Of a stretch of 64,000 nucleotides of DNA, positions 25,948 to 34,523 are shown piece by piece (the stretch's first letter is position 1; each line of letters opens with the position of its first letter). The position numbers and the translations under genes are program-made. Source of the DNA: Anaerolineae bacterium (GTDB lineage: Bacteria > Chloroflexota > Anaerolineae > 4572-78 > J111); the NCBI GenBank assembly GCA_023151115.1, contig JAKLJP010000015.1:104197-168196 (forward strand). The letters are read 5' to 3'. Below the pieces are notes generated by a model, which did not search any database, had not been told where the DNA came from, and worked only from the letters and a program-made list of their open reading frames with translations.

Positions 25948-27204
25948 CTACGAAAATTTGGCGATAACCCTTTCGATGGCCTCAAGGCCCAGCTTTAACT
26001 TTTCGAGTTCGGGGCCAAAGCTGATGCGGCAGTAGCTTTGATAGCGGCGCAGGGAGCGCCGCCGGTCGGGGTTGACGTCAAAAAAAATGCCCGGCACACT
26101 GATGACTTTTTCCTTCAATCCCTCTTCAAAAAAGGCCAGGCCGTCATTCAAGGGTGGGGGCAGGTTAGCCAGGTTGGCCCAGATGTAAAACGTGCCCTGG
26201 GGCGGCGTTTCGACGATGAGGCCCAATTGTTGCAGCCGGTCGAGCATCAGCTTGCGTTTGTAAGTAAAATGGCTTTGAATGGCAATGGTTTCGGGGATGG
26301 CAATATCGGGGTCGAGCAGGGCCATCGCCTGCTGCTGGAAGGGGTTATTGGCTCCCCCATCCAGAAAAGAGCCGGCGCTGGCCACCAGGTCTATGACTGA
26401 TTTTGGGGCCAGCGTCCAACTGATGCGCCAGCCGGGATAGCGCCAGTTTTTGGTCAGGCCATCTACGATAATCACCGGCGTGTCGTTGACATCCTCGATG
26501 TATTCCGCCGCCGAGACCAGCCGGTAAGACTGCTCCGGGGCGCGGTTGTAAATATAGTGCGAATAAAACTCGTCGAGGATGAAGGTACACTGGGTTTCGC
26601 TGGCCAGGTCTACCCAGGCTTTGAGGTCAGGCCCCGCCGCCACCTGGCCGGTGGGGTTACAGGGATTGCTGAGCAGCAGCGCCCGCAGTCCCCGCCCCAG
26701 GATTTCTTTGCGCAGGGCCTCGGTCGAAACCCGGTAGCCGGATTCAAAATCCAGCAGGATGGGGATGGGCACAAAGGCTCTGAAAACACTCAGCAGTTCC
26801 TCATAGGCGGTATAATCGGGCAAAAAATGACCCATATTGATATTGCCCAGCGCGGCGGCCAGCCGGGTCAGCGCGGCCCGCCCCCCGCCGGCAATGCTGA
26901 CATTCTCATAGGTATATTGGGAGGCCTGGCCCCGGCGATACATCTGGTTATAAAAATCGGCCACTTTTTGGCGCAGTTCTATATTGCCCTGAATATCAGA
27001 ATAGCGATTGCTGGTGGGGTTAATGGTCAGACTGGTGATCCGGGGCGGGGCGTCGGGAATGGGGCCGATCTCCGGCGAACCCTGGCCCAGGTTGGCCCAG
27101 GCCGGATGTTCATAATGGAAACCGTATTTGGCGGCTTCGCTCATCACATAAATCACGCCGGTTTTAGGCACCGGCCTAAAACCGGGGATAGTAGGCATGT
27201 CCAT
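25948..27204 (-). CDS. Class I/II PLP-dependent aminotransferase
   Basis: A 418-aa fold-type I aminotransferase. SNPCNPTGQV (about residue 180), FILDEFYSHYIYN and the PLP-Lys block DGLTKNWRYPGWRISW (about residues 255-270) are diagnostic. The C-terminal YCRISFGPELEKLKLGLEAI includes the carboxylate-binding Arg. The amino donor and acceptor cannot be assigned. It lies between the deaminase and the toxin-antitoxin pair and may process an amino or keto product of the same pathway. A CATGTCATTTCGA element separates it from the deaminase. Confidence 0.88.
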   Translation of the reverse strand: MDMPTIPGFRPVPKTGVIYVMSEAAKYGFHYEHPAWANLGQGSPEIGPIPDAPPRITSLTINPTSNRYSDIQGNIELRQKVADFYNQMYRRGQASQYTYENVSIAGGGRAALTRLAAALGNINMGHFLPDYTAYEELLSVFRAFVPIPILLDFESGYRVSTEALRKEILGRGLRALLLSNPCNPTGQVAAGPDLKAWVDLASETQCTFILDEFYSHYIYNRAPEQSYRLVSAAEYIEDVNDTPVIIVDGLTKNWRYPGWRISWTLAPKSVIDLVASAGSFLDGGANNPFQQQAMALLDPDIAIPETIAIQSHFTYKRKLMLDRLQQLGLIVETPPQGTFYIWANLANLPPPLNDGLAFFEEGLKEKVISVPGIFFDVNPDRRRSLRRYQSYCRISFGPELEKLKLGLEAIERVIAKFS

Positions 27205-27252
27205 GAAATTTTCCTTATCGAGAATTTACAGCAAACGTACCTACTCACCTCT

Positions 27253-27353
27253 CATGTCATTTCGAGGCTGAAAGCCGAGAAATCCTTGAGACGGCCATCT
27301 GCAAACTACGGATGAGAAGATTTCTCGCTTCTAACGTCGCTCGAAATGACATG
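27253..27353. repeat. CATGTCATTTCGA palindromic element, copy 2
   Basis: Exact inverted ends (27253-27265 and 27341-27353), with inner GAGAAATCC and GATTTCTCG again paired. The right flank reads GGCTGAGTAGT as in copy 1. Confidence 0.8.
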
Positions 27354-27362
27354 GCTGAGTAG

Positions 27363-27836
27363 TTACGTCCAAAATCCCTCATGAACCAGCCTGGCCTCCT
27401 CCTCGATCAGCGGACCGATGACCTCCACCGGCCGGCCGCTGCGAGCGAAAACCTCGCGGCAGGGCAGTTGCATGGTTTCGTTCTCGAAGTGAGCGCCGAT
27501 CATCTCGTACAGGCTGGTTTCGCTCAAGGCAAAGACCACCCGGCCCACCCCGCCCCAATGAATGGCCCCGGCGCACATGGCGCACGGTTCGGTGCTGGTG
27601 TAGAGGGTGCAGTTGCGCAAGGTTGCGGGGTCGAACTGCCGCCAGGCCAGGCGGATGAGATTGGTTTCGGCGTGGCCGGTGCAGTCGCGCTCGCCGTTGA
27701 CTGTGTTTTCGGCTTCGAGCAGCACGACGTTGTTTTCGTCAACCAGAATAGCCCCAAAGGGGTGGTTGCCCTTCTCCCTGGCCCGGCGCGCTACCTCGAT
27801 GGCGCGGCGCAGGTGGTGGAGATGAAGTTCGTCCAT
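27363..27836 (-). CDS. Guanine/nucleoside deaminase (cytidine deaminase-like zinc fold)
   Basis: A 157-aa deaminase. Zinc ligands and the proton shuttle are in GHAETN and TEPCAMCAGAIHW. The C-terminal ETMQLPCREVFARSGRPVEVIGPL resembles guanine deaminase-type members more than TadA. I use ATG 27836 (MDELHLHHL) with GAGAGG 7 nt upstream. The open frame runs further up but crosses a palindrome cluster. Guanine-to-xanthine conversion would fit the xanthine-dehydrogenase-like gene of the same array, but that assignment is inferred. Confidence 0.85.
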   Translation of the reverse strand: MDELHLHHLRRAIEVARRAREKGNHPFGAILVDENNVVLLEAENTVNGERDCTGHAETNLIRLAWRQFDPATLRNCTLYTSTEPCAMCAGAIHWGGVGRVVFALSETSLYEMIGAHFENETMQLPCREVFARSGRPVEVIGPLIEEEARLVHEGFWT

Positions 27837-28152
27837 GGTTAATCCTCTCTTGTAATGAGAGCATTCGGAAACCCCAGAGGCAACCTTGCTAGCGGCCCTC
27901 GTCCGGCGATGAAGTCGCCGGACTATACGACAGCGCCCGATTAATCGGGCTAAAGCCGGGTTGACCCGGCGCTGTTCGGTAGCCCTGGCATTCATGCCGG
28001 GGCGGACAAGCCAGACAAGATAGTTTCCAAACGCTTTTGTAATCATCTGAATGTTACCTTAAACAAGGGCCTGCCCCAAAAGTCGGATTGTTCATGTCAT
28101 TCTGAGGCGAAGCCGAAGAATCCCATAGCAGATTACGCATGAGCGTTCATTT
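27837..28152. repeat. Cluster of short palindromes plus truncated CATGTCATT element
   Basis: Four adjacent hairpins: GTCCGGCGA/TCGCCGGAC (27901-27923), GCCCGATTAATCGGGC (27935-27950), GCCGGGT/ACCCGGC (27955-27970), and CCCTGGCAT/ATGCCGGGG (27983-28002). From 28093 a half copy of the CATGTCATT element follows (left end only, ending near 28141). No gene is supported. Confidence 0.65.
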
Positions 28153-28824
28153 CTAGATAACCATAGTTGTCACAGCCATCAGAATTTGGATAAATAAAGC
28201 CCCCATAAGCAGTGTCCTTATCGCATCCTCTTTCAATGACCAGTCGGCACTATAAAACCAATTTGTAAACTCCCCCAGAGTATTCCAGGTCAATGGCTTT
28301 GTTTCAACAATTTCGATATTGATACTTTCTTCTTCCGAGATACGGGTCATCATTTCAAAATTTTTGCGAAGCCAAGAATATGTTACCTCTGAAATTTGAA
28401 AAGGAATATAGGCTTCTCCCATTGTGCGGAAATGGTATGACATATCCAGCGGTCCGATGATCCTCAACTCATTCCGTACCGTAACAACTTCATCTAGATT
28501 AGGACGCACAGAAGTGAAAGGCCGCTTGTAATATTTCTTTTGCAACTTGGTAAAAGCATCTACAATTTTTTTGTTACGACAGGTCGCTAATGGCAAGAAG
28601 ATACCATGTAAGCTAACGAAATCACAAACTGACCCCTGGTAAGGATGCCAAATATAGAACTGACCTGCTTTATTTAGCTTGGCTAATGTCTCGTTAGAGT
28701 ATCTTCCTGTTAGGCCTGGAGGAATAAGTCCAAGCCACAAAGAGGGAACCAAGCGGTTCGTAAAACCATAAATGAAACCAGATTCTATCTCAACACGAGG
28801 AAGTTTTGTTTGATTTTCGGTCAT
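28153..28824 (-). CDS. Hypothetical protein with C-terminal membrane segment, AT-rich orphan
   Basis: About 223 aa from ATG 28824 (MTENQTKLPRVEI). The frame extends to 28884. I do not recognise the family. Visible features are an aromatic-rich N-terminal part (FIYGFTNRLVPSLWLGLIPPG), a KKYYKRPF basic patch, and a single hydrophobic C-terminal segment of about 20 residues (LLMGALFIQILMAVTTMVI) that could anchor it with the bulk cytoplasmic. Base composition is clearly more AT-rich than the flanking transporter and deaminase genes, and repeat elements border it, which suggests recent acquisition. It interrupts the catabolic array. Confidence 0.6.
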   Translation of the reverse strand: MTENQTKLPRVEIESGFIYGFTNRLVPSLWLGLIPPGLTGRYSNETLAKLNKAGQFYIWHPYQGSVCDFVSLHGIFLPLATCRNKKIVDAFTKLQKKYYKRPFTSVRPNLDEVVTVRNELRIIGPLDMSYHFRTMGEAYIPFQISEVTYSWLRKNFEMMTRISEEESINIEIVETKPLTWNTLGEFTNWFYSADWSLKEDAIRTLLMGALFIQILMAVTTMVI

Positions 28825-28979
28825 TAGTTTGAATAAAGGATAGCAGCTATTGGAATAATTTGGCGATTTTCGGCCCAACAACAATTGAGCACAAAGATTT
28901 CTTATCCCAGCAACTTGAATCCTAGCAAAAGCCCCAGGGATTCTTCGACCTGCGGCCTCAGAATAACATGGGTTGTCGC

Positions 28980-30539
28980 TTACCCTACGGGCAAACTGTG
29001 CCGCTCCCCGGCCATCATCAGGCCCAGCTCTTCGACGGTGGTCTCGTCGTTGTTGACAATGCCCATAATCTCCCCGCCGAACATGACCACAATCCGGTCG
29101 GACAGGGCGCGGATTTCGTCCAAATCTTCGGAGATGAGCAGGGTGGCCAGACCCTCGGCCCGCTGTTGTAACAATTGGGTGTGGATGTACTCGGTCGCGC
29201 CGATGTCCACCCCGCGAGTCGGCTGGGCGGCAATCAACACGTGCGGCCGGCGGGTCTGCTCGCGGGCCAGGACCAATTTTTGAATATTGCCGCCCGACAG
29301 ATTTTTGACCGGCGTCTCTTTGCTGGGCGTCTTGATGTTGAAGCGGCTGATAAGATCGCCGGCGTGTTGAGCCACCTGTTTGAAATTCAAAAAGATGCCT
29401 TGACTGTAGGGCGGGTAGGGATGGTCGCGCAGAATCAGGTTTTCGGCCACGCTAAAATCTTTGATCACCCCGTCGAGCATGCGTTCTTCGGGGATGTACG
29501 ACACCCCGGCCTTGATCATCTGCGCCGGGGAAAAATGGGTCACCTCCCGGCCGTCGAGCCAAATCTGGCCCGACGCAACCGGCCACAACCCGGCAATCGC
29601 CTCGGCCAGCGGTTTCTGGCCGTTGCCCGACACCCCGGCCACGCCGACAATTTCACCACTGTGGATGTCTAAATTGATGTTACGCAGCACCGGCGTACCC
29701 TGGCCGCTGACCGCATTGACATTTTGCAGTTTCAAGCGGGCCGCACCCACGGCTACCTCCGGGCGAACTCGTTCCAGCGACACTTCCCGGCCGACCATCA
29801 TCTGGGCCAAGTCGCGCTTGGTCACTTCGGCGGTCAGGCGCGTGCCGATGACCCGGCCGTTGCGCAGCACCGTCACCCGGTCGGTCAAAGCCAAAATTTC
29901 GTGCAGCTTGTGCGAGATAAAAATCAGGGCATGGCCGTCGGCGGCCATTTGGCGGAAGATAGCAAAAATATCGTCAACTTCCTGGGGCGTCAACACCGCC
30001 GTTGGTTCATCAAGCACCAGCAGCGCCGCCCCCCGATAGAGCGCCTTGATAATTTCGACCCGCTGCTGTTGGCCCACCGCCAGGTTGGAGATGGTGGCCT
30101 GCGGGTTTACCTCCAGCCCATATTTATCGGCCAGCTCGCGGATGCGGGCGGACACCCAGTCCAGGTCGAGCCGGGGTTCGCGGGACGAGGGCAGGCCCAG
30201 GGCCACGTTCTCGGCCACGGTCAGGTTGTCTACCAGCATAAAATGCTGGTGGATCATGCCGATGCCGTGCCGGATCGAGTCCAGCGGTGAATGAATCCGG
30301 ATCGGCCGGCCGTTGAGCAAAATCTCCCCGGCGTCGGGTTGGTACAGCCCGTATAAAATTTTCATCAGGGTGCTTTTGCCCGCGCCGTTCTCGCCCAGCA
30401 GGGCGTGAATTTCGCCGGCTTTGACCTCCAGATTGACCCGATCGTTGGCCAATACACCGGGAAAGCGTTTGACAATCCCGCGCATTTCCAACGTTTCGAT
30501 CCGGGGCAAGCCGGAGAGGAGGAGGTTTTTTTCGGACAT
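28980..30539 (-). CDS. BMP-family ABC transporter, tandem ATP-binding protein (second system)
   Basis: A 519-aa double-ABC protein paralogous to 18609-20150. The first half is canonical (GENGAGKST about residue 50, LAVGQQQRVE, LVLDEPTAV). The second half has GVSGNGQ in place of a P-loop, LSGGNIQKLVLARE and LIAAQPTRGVD. It lies downstream of the fused binding protein gene. An 18-bp perfect hairpin (30565-30618) separates them. With the two permeases at 33573-35737 it forms a complete importer. Confidence 0.93.
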   Translation of the reverse strand: MSEKNLLLSGLPRIETLEMRGIVKRFPGVLANDRVNLEVKAGEIHALLGENGAGKSTLMKILYGLYQPDAGEILLNGRPIRIHSPLDSIRHGIGMIHQHFMLVDNLTVAENVALGLPSSREPRLDLDWVSARIRELADKYGLEVNPQATISNLAVGQQQRVEIIKALYRGAALLVLDEPTAVLTPQEVDDIFAIFRQMAADGHALIFISHKLHEILALTDRVTVLRNGRVIGTRLTAEVTKRDLAQMMVGREVSLERVRPEVAVGAARLKLQNVNAVSGQGTPVLRNINLDIHSGEIVGVAGVSGNGQKPLAEAIAGLWPVASGQIWLDGREVTHFSPAQMIKAGVSYIPEERMLDGVIKDFSVAENLILRDHPYPPYSQGIFLNFKQVAQHAGDLISRFNIKTPSKETPVKNLSGGNIQKLVLAREQTRRPHVLIAAQPTRGVDIGATEYIHTQLLQQRAEGLATLLISEDLDEIRALSDRIVVMFGGEIMGIVNNDETTVEELGLMMAGERHSLPVG

Positions 30540-30564
30540 GAATAGCCTTTGTCTAATTCTTAAG

Positions 30565-30618
30565 ACGTGTTGCGTCTTGCGTGTTCCGTTATGAACTGAG
30601 ACGCAAGACGCAACACGT
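30565..30618. terminator. 18-bp perfect hairpin between binding-protein and ATPase genes
   Basis: ACGTGTTGCGTCTTGCGT (30565-30582) is exactly complementary to 30601-30618, with an 18-nt loop. It may set the usual excess of binding protein over ATPase by protecting the upstream mRNA or causing partial termination. The word ACGCAAGACG also occurs in the hairpin at 33477-33529. Confidence 0.6.
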
Positions 30619-30627
30619 AATTCTTAC

Positions 30628-33036
30628 TTATCTCGGCTCGGCCACAATCTCGATGGAACCGTCAATCAGCCCGGCTTCGGCGGCCTGGGCCGCTTCGACG
30701 GCTTCGGCGGGCAGGCTGTCGTCATAGATCATCTTGATCCCGCCATTGGCAAAGGTCAGTTGGAGGACCTTGCCGCCCAACTCACCGGCCTGATGGCTCT
30801 TGATCATCTCCAACAGCAGGTTCCGCCAGTCGTACAGAGCCGTGGCCACCACCACATCGGGCGCGATCGGGCTTTGATCGGCCTGAATGCCTATCCAGGG
30901 GATGCCCTTTTCTTTAGCGACCCCAATCGCCCCAACCACTTGCTGCGAGGAGCCGGTCAGTACATCCGCCCCGGCATTGACCTGGACATTGGCCGCTTCG
31001 GCGGCCAGGGCCGTGTCGCCAAAGGAGCCGGTGAAGGAGACATTGACCTGCACTTCAGGATCGGTGGCTTTGACCCCGGCCAGGAAGCCATCCACGTGCA
31101 GCTTGGCGTCGCCGGCATCCACCGGCCCAACCAGGCCGATGACTTTGGCCTCGGTCAGTTTGGCCGCCAGCACGCCGGAGACGTAGCCGCCTTCATCGCC
31201 GCGCGGTTCGTAGGCAAAGACGTTGGTCACACCTTCTTCCGCGCCGGTGTTGGTGGTGGTGCCCCAGGCAAAGCTGGTTTCGGGGAAGTCGGGGGCGATT
31301 TCAAAGAGGGAGGTGCCGTATTGCGCCCCGTGAGCGATGATCAGGTTGTAACCGTTGTCGGCGTAGTCGCGGATGGCCGCGGCGGCATCGGTCACGTTGA
31401 ACATATTCTCGGTGTAGGCGATTTCGACCACATCCTCGCCGGCAGCCGCCTGGATGGCCTTGAGGGAGTCAAACATGGATTGGCTCCAGGCATAGTCGGA
31501 GATAGTGCTGGGCATGATGATGGCAATACGGATGGGTTCGATGTCCACGGTCATTGCTTCGGCGGGCGCTTCCGCTGTAGCTTCGGCGGTGGCTTCAGCT
31601 GGGGCTTCGCTCTCAGCCGGTTCAGCCGCTTCGGTTACAGTCCCTTGACCGGGCAGCCAGTAGGGTTGGGGCGGCCAGTTGCCGTCCACAATTTCGGCCT
31701 CGGTCAACTGGAAGATGGCCAGGGCCTCGCCGGTGGCGCAGTCGCCGTTCTCATCGCAGGCCAGGTTGCCGGTCAGCCCTTTGTAATCTTTGGTTCCATA
31801 CAGGGCGTCGCGTAGGGCCTGCCGGCCAATGCTCAGGGAGCCGTCTTCATTCTGCACGGCCACTTGCTCGATGGCGGCAAACAGGATATTGGTGGCGTCA
31901 TAGGCGTGGGCGTGGTAGCCGCTGACCGGGGCTTCGCCGTAGGTCTCGGTGTACTTGGCCACAAAAGCATCATATTCTTCTCCTTTGACAAAGGGGCCGG
32001 AGATGAACATGCCGTTGCCGCATTCGCCAATCGCTTCCGGTACGGTGTCGGCCAGCAGACCATCCGCGCCCATCAGGTAAGTATCGGCCAGGTCTTGCAC
32101 ATCACACTTTTGGGCGGCCACAAAGTCGCCTTCGGGTTCAAAGATGGGCAGATAAATCAACTCCGGCTTGTCCGCGCCGATTTTGGTCAGCACGGCTTTC
32201 ATATCGGTGTCACCCACGTTGATTGCTTCCTGGCTGGTGACGGTTCCACCCAGATCGGTGAAAACCTGGGCAAACACTGCCTGCAACGATTCGGCATAGG
32301 GGCTGCCATCGTGGATGGTGGCGGCGGTGCGCACGCCCAATTCATTGTAGGCAAATTCGGCGGCCACCCGGCCCTGGAACAGATCGTTGTGGGCGGTGCG
32401 TAGGTAGCCCGGATGGTGGTCGGGATGCTCCGGGTTGGTCAGGTCGGGGTTGGTGTTAGAGGAAGAAAGCATGACCAATCCCGCTTGGGATAGAAGTGGC
32501 ATGGCGGCCCGCGCTTCACTGGAACAGGTGGTACCGATCACACCAACAACGGTCGGGTCGGCGGCAATTTTCGTCCCGGCAGTCTGGCCGCCTTCGGCGC
32601 TGCACAGCGAGTCTTCGCCGGTCAGCTCGATGGGGTGGCCCAGCAGTTCGCCGCCTTTATCGGCGACGGCAATTTCAACGGCGCGGACGTTATCGGTGCC
32701 CAATGGGGCGGTTGCGCCGGAAACGGTTTGAATCCAGGCGATGTGGATGGGGTCGCCGGCGGCGATTTCGACGCAGCCAATGGCGTCAGTGCAGCCCTCG
32801 GTGGGGGCGGCTTCTTCTTCGGTTTCAGCCGCGGCTTCAGGAGCTTCCGTAGCTTCTTCGGCGGCAGCGGGTTCTTCAGTTGTGGCCGGTTCTTCGGTTG
32901 CGGCGGGGGCTTCGGTGGCCGGAGCATCCGTGGCGGGTTCTTCGGCGGGGGCAGCCGGTTGAGCGCCGGTGCAGGCCGCCAGAACTATGGTTACGGCTAT
33001 CAGTAAGGCTGATAACCAGAATATTTGCTTTTTCAT
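30628..33036 (-). CDS. Fused LivK-type plus BMP-type substrate-binding lipoprotein
   Basis: 802 aa from ATG 33036, with AGGAG 7 nt upstream; the frame continues upstream without a better start. The signal peptide ends in VLAAC (lipid Cys about residue 22). A low-complexity Ala/Pro/Glu/Thr linker follows to about residue 75. A branched-chain-amino-acid-type periplasmic domain (Peripla_BP_6/LivK class) covers about 85-470: HIAWIQTVSGATAPLGTDN, VVGVIGTTCSSEARAAMPLL, YHAHAYDATNILFAAIEQVA. A second Ala/Glu/Thr-rich linker leads to a complete BMP/PnrA-type domain from about 500 to the end: IRIAIIMPSTISDYAWSQSMFDSLK, NLIIAHGAQYGTSLFEIA, ADVLTGSSQQVVGAIGVAKEKG. Each part has the length of a full binding protein. 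Only BMP-type permeases and ATPase are nearby; no LivHMGF genes are seen. Confidence 0.92.
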   Translation of the reverse strand: MKKQIFWLSALLIAVTIVLAACTGAQPAAPAEEPATDAPATEAPAATEEPATTEEPAAAEEATEAPEAAAETEEEAAPTEGCTDAIGCVEIAAGDPIHIAWIQTVSGATAPLGTDNVRAVEIAVADKGGELLGHPIELTGEDSLCSAEGGQTAGTKIAADPTVVGVIGTTCSSEARAAMPLLSQAGLVMLSSSNTNPDLTNPEHPDHHPGYLRTAHNDLFQGRVAAEFAYNELGVRTAATIHDGSPYAESLQAVFAQVFTDLGGTVTSQEAINVGDTDMKAVLTKIGADKPELIYLPIFEPEGDFVAAQKCDVQDLADTYLMGADGLLADTVPEAIGECGNGMFISGPFVKGEEYDAFVAKYTETYGEAPVSGYHAHAYDATNILFAAIEQVAVQNEDGSLSIGRQALRDALYGTKDYKGLTGNLACDENGDCATGEALAIFQLTEAEIVDGNWPPQPYWLPGQGTVTEAAEPAESEAPAEATAEATAEAPAEAMTVDIEPIRIAIIMPSTISDYAWSQSMFDSLKAIQAAAGEDVVEIAYTENMFNVTDAAAAIRDYADNGYNLIIAHGAQYGTSLFEIAPDFPETSFAWGTTTNTGAEEGVTNVFAYEPRGDEGGYVSGVLAAKLTEAKVIGLVGPVDAGDAKLHVDGFLAGVKATDPEVQVNVSFTGSFGDTALAAEAANVQVNAGADVLTGSSQQVVGAIGVAKEKGIPWIGIQADQSPIAPDVVVATALYDWRNLLLEMIKSHQAGELGGKVLQLTFANGGIKMIYDDSLPAEAVEAAQAAEAGLIDGSIEIVAEPR

Positions 33037-33572
33037 TTTTCTTCTCCTGTAAAAAATTTGTTTCAAGTAAATTGACCAGTAACGGAAATTCAGTAAATCA
33101 CGAATTGAGGAGCCAGCACCCCCGGGTGCGGCTCCGCTCGGCACGTAGGCGTGCCCGCTACGCGTCCTCAAAATTGTCATTTACTGAAATTAATTGAGGC
33201 TCAAGACAGGTTTCAAAGAGCGATTGGCCAGGGCACACAACCTGGAAACGGTCGTGTTGAGCAAAGCCCATAGGCCCAAACTACTTCCCCCTGGTGATTT
33301 CCTAGCGGGTGCTTTGCCATCCTGCTTTCAGTGGTGCGCCCGATGCTTCAGTCGGGCGATAGCCGCTAAATGATTTCCTGAGACAACAACGAGCCTGAAG
33401 CAAACGTTTAGAGTTTTAGCTGCACCTCCTTTCCTATCGAGAGAGTTCTCGGAAAATAGATGTTGGCCTTAAAGCAGACGGAAGACGTAACACGCAAGAC
33501 GTATCGTCGGGCGTCTTACGTCTTCCGTCAAGCAGAAAGGTGCGGTGGTTAACGACTTTCCGAGAAAGCTCA
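33037..33572. other. 536-bp intergenic region inside the transporter operon, repeat-filled
   Basis: No gene is supported. It holds a palindrome of about 110 bp with ends ATTCAGTAAAT/ATTTACTGAAAT (about 33088-33192) around GAGGA/TCCTC, a CGCCCGA/TCGGGCG hairpin (about 33338-33361), and a 14-bp perfect hairpin GACGGAAGACGTAA (33477-33490 with 33516-33529). The permease gene ends at its right border and the binding-protein start lies at its left, so these RNA structures would sit in the operon mRNA. Confidence 0.6.
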
Positions 33573-34523
33573 TCAATTTTGCCCCCGTTCAAACGGTTTG
33601 GTTAAGGCAGCCGGTTGGAGCGCCCGCCGGAAGGGGAAAGCCAGGGCGATGATGGTCAAAAGATAGGGCAGCATCACCGCCACATCGGAGGGGAGGTTCA
33701 GGCCCAGCACTTGCACCCACAATTGCAGCGCGTTGACCAGGCTGAACAGCATGGCCCCAATCAAAACCCCAAAAGGAGTCCAACTGCCAAAGTAAACCAG
33801 GGCCACGGCGATAAAGCCTTGACCGTTGGTCATACCTTCTTGAAAGATGTTGAGCAGCGAGATGGACAGCGACGCCCCGGCCACCCCGGCCAGCAGCCCG
33901 CCCAGGGTCACGGTAAAGTAGCGCACCCGCGTCACGCTGACCCCCAACGTATCGGCTGCCTGGGGGTTTTGCCCGACGGCCCGAATTTTGAGGCCCAGGG
34001 TAGTTTTATTTAGCACCCACCAGGCAATGGGAACCAGGGCAAAGGCGCCGTAAACCATCGCGCTGTGCTTGAAAAAGATTTCGCCCACCACCGGAATCTG
34101 GCTGAGGCAAAAGGAATCGCCCAAGCAAAAGTTCAACTCGCCGAAACCCTTCACTCCTTCCACCGTGCCGAGGGTGGTTTTGAACAACAAACTGGAAATA
34201 CCCAGGCCAAACATAAACAAGCCAATCCCGCTGATGCCCTGTTCGGCTTTGAGGGTGACGCTGATAAAGGCCATGGCCAGGCCGAGCAATGCGCCTGTGG
34301 CTGCCGCCGCCAGCAACCCCAACAGCGGGCTGCCGGTTTTAAACAGGACAAAAAAGCCACTGTAAGCGCCCATCAGCATAATGCCTTCGACGCCCAGATT
34401 GAGCACCCCGGAGCGTTGGGCAAAGGTTTCGCCGATGGCGGCGTAAAGGTAAGGCGTGGCCAGCCGGATGCCGGAGTGACAAATGCCGATGATTATCGCC
34501 AGAACAGTTAAATTTTCGTTCAT
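33573..34523 (-). CDS. BMP-family ABC transporter permease, second subunit (second system)
   Basis: A 316-aa membrane protein of the YufQ/NupQ type: IRLATPYLYAAIGETFAQRSGVLNLGVEGIM near the N-terminus and GLKIRAVGQNPQAADTLGVSV as the ATPase-contact loop. About 8-9 hydrophobic segments. It overlaps the first permease by 4 bp. It is homologous to 16397-17374 but clearly diverged, so the two importers are old duplicates or separate acquisitions, not a recent tandem copy. Confidence 0.88.
   Translation of the reverse strand: MNENLTVLAIIIGICHSGIRLATPYLYAAIGETFAQRSGVLNLGVEGIMLMGAYSGFFVLFKTGSPLLGLLAAAATGALLGLAMAFISVTLKAEQGISGIGLFMFGLGISSLLFKTTLGTVEGVKGFGELNFCLGDSFCLSQIPVVGEIFFKHSAMVYGAFALVPIAWWVLNKTTLGLKIRAVGQNPQAADTLGVSVTRVRYFTVTLGGLLAGVAGASLSISLLNIFQEGMTNGQGFIAVALVYFGSWTPFGVLIGAMLFSLVNALQLWVQVLGLNLPSDVAVMLPYLLTIIALAFPFRRALQPAALTKPFERGQN

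Noticed and set aside
30760..31815. 351-codon plus-strand frame opposite the fused binding protein
   Set aside because: Gly/His/Phe-rich shadow of the real gene, with no recognisable domain.
30628..33036. Possibility that the LivK-BMP fusion is an artefact of a frameshift
   Set aside because: The frame is continuous with coding-like linker sequence and no stop or frame change at the join. An assembly join cannot be excluded from sequence alone and is noted in the finding.
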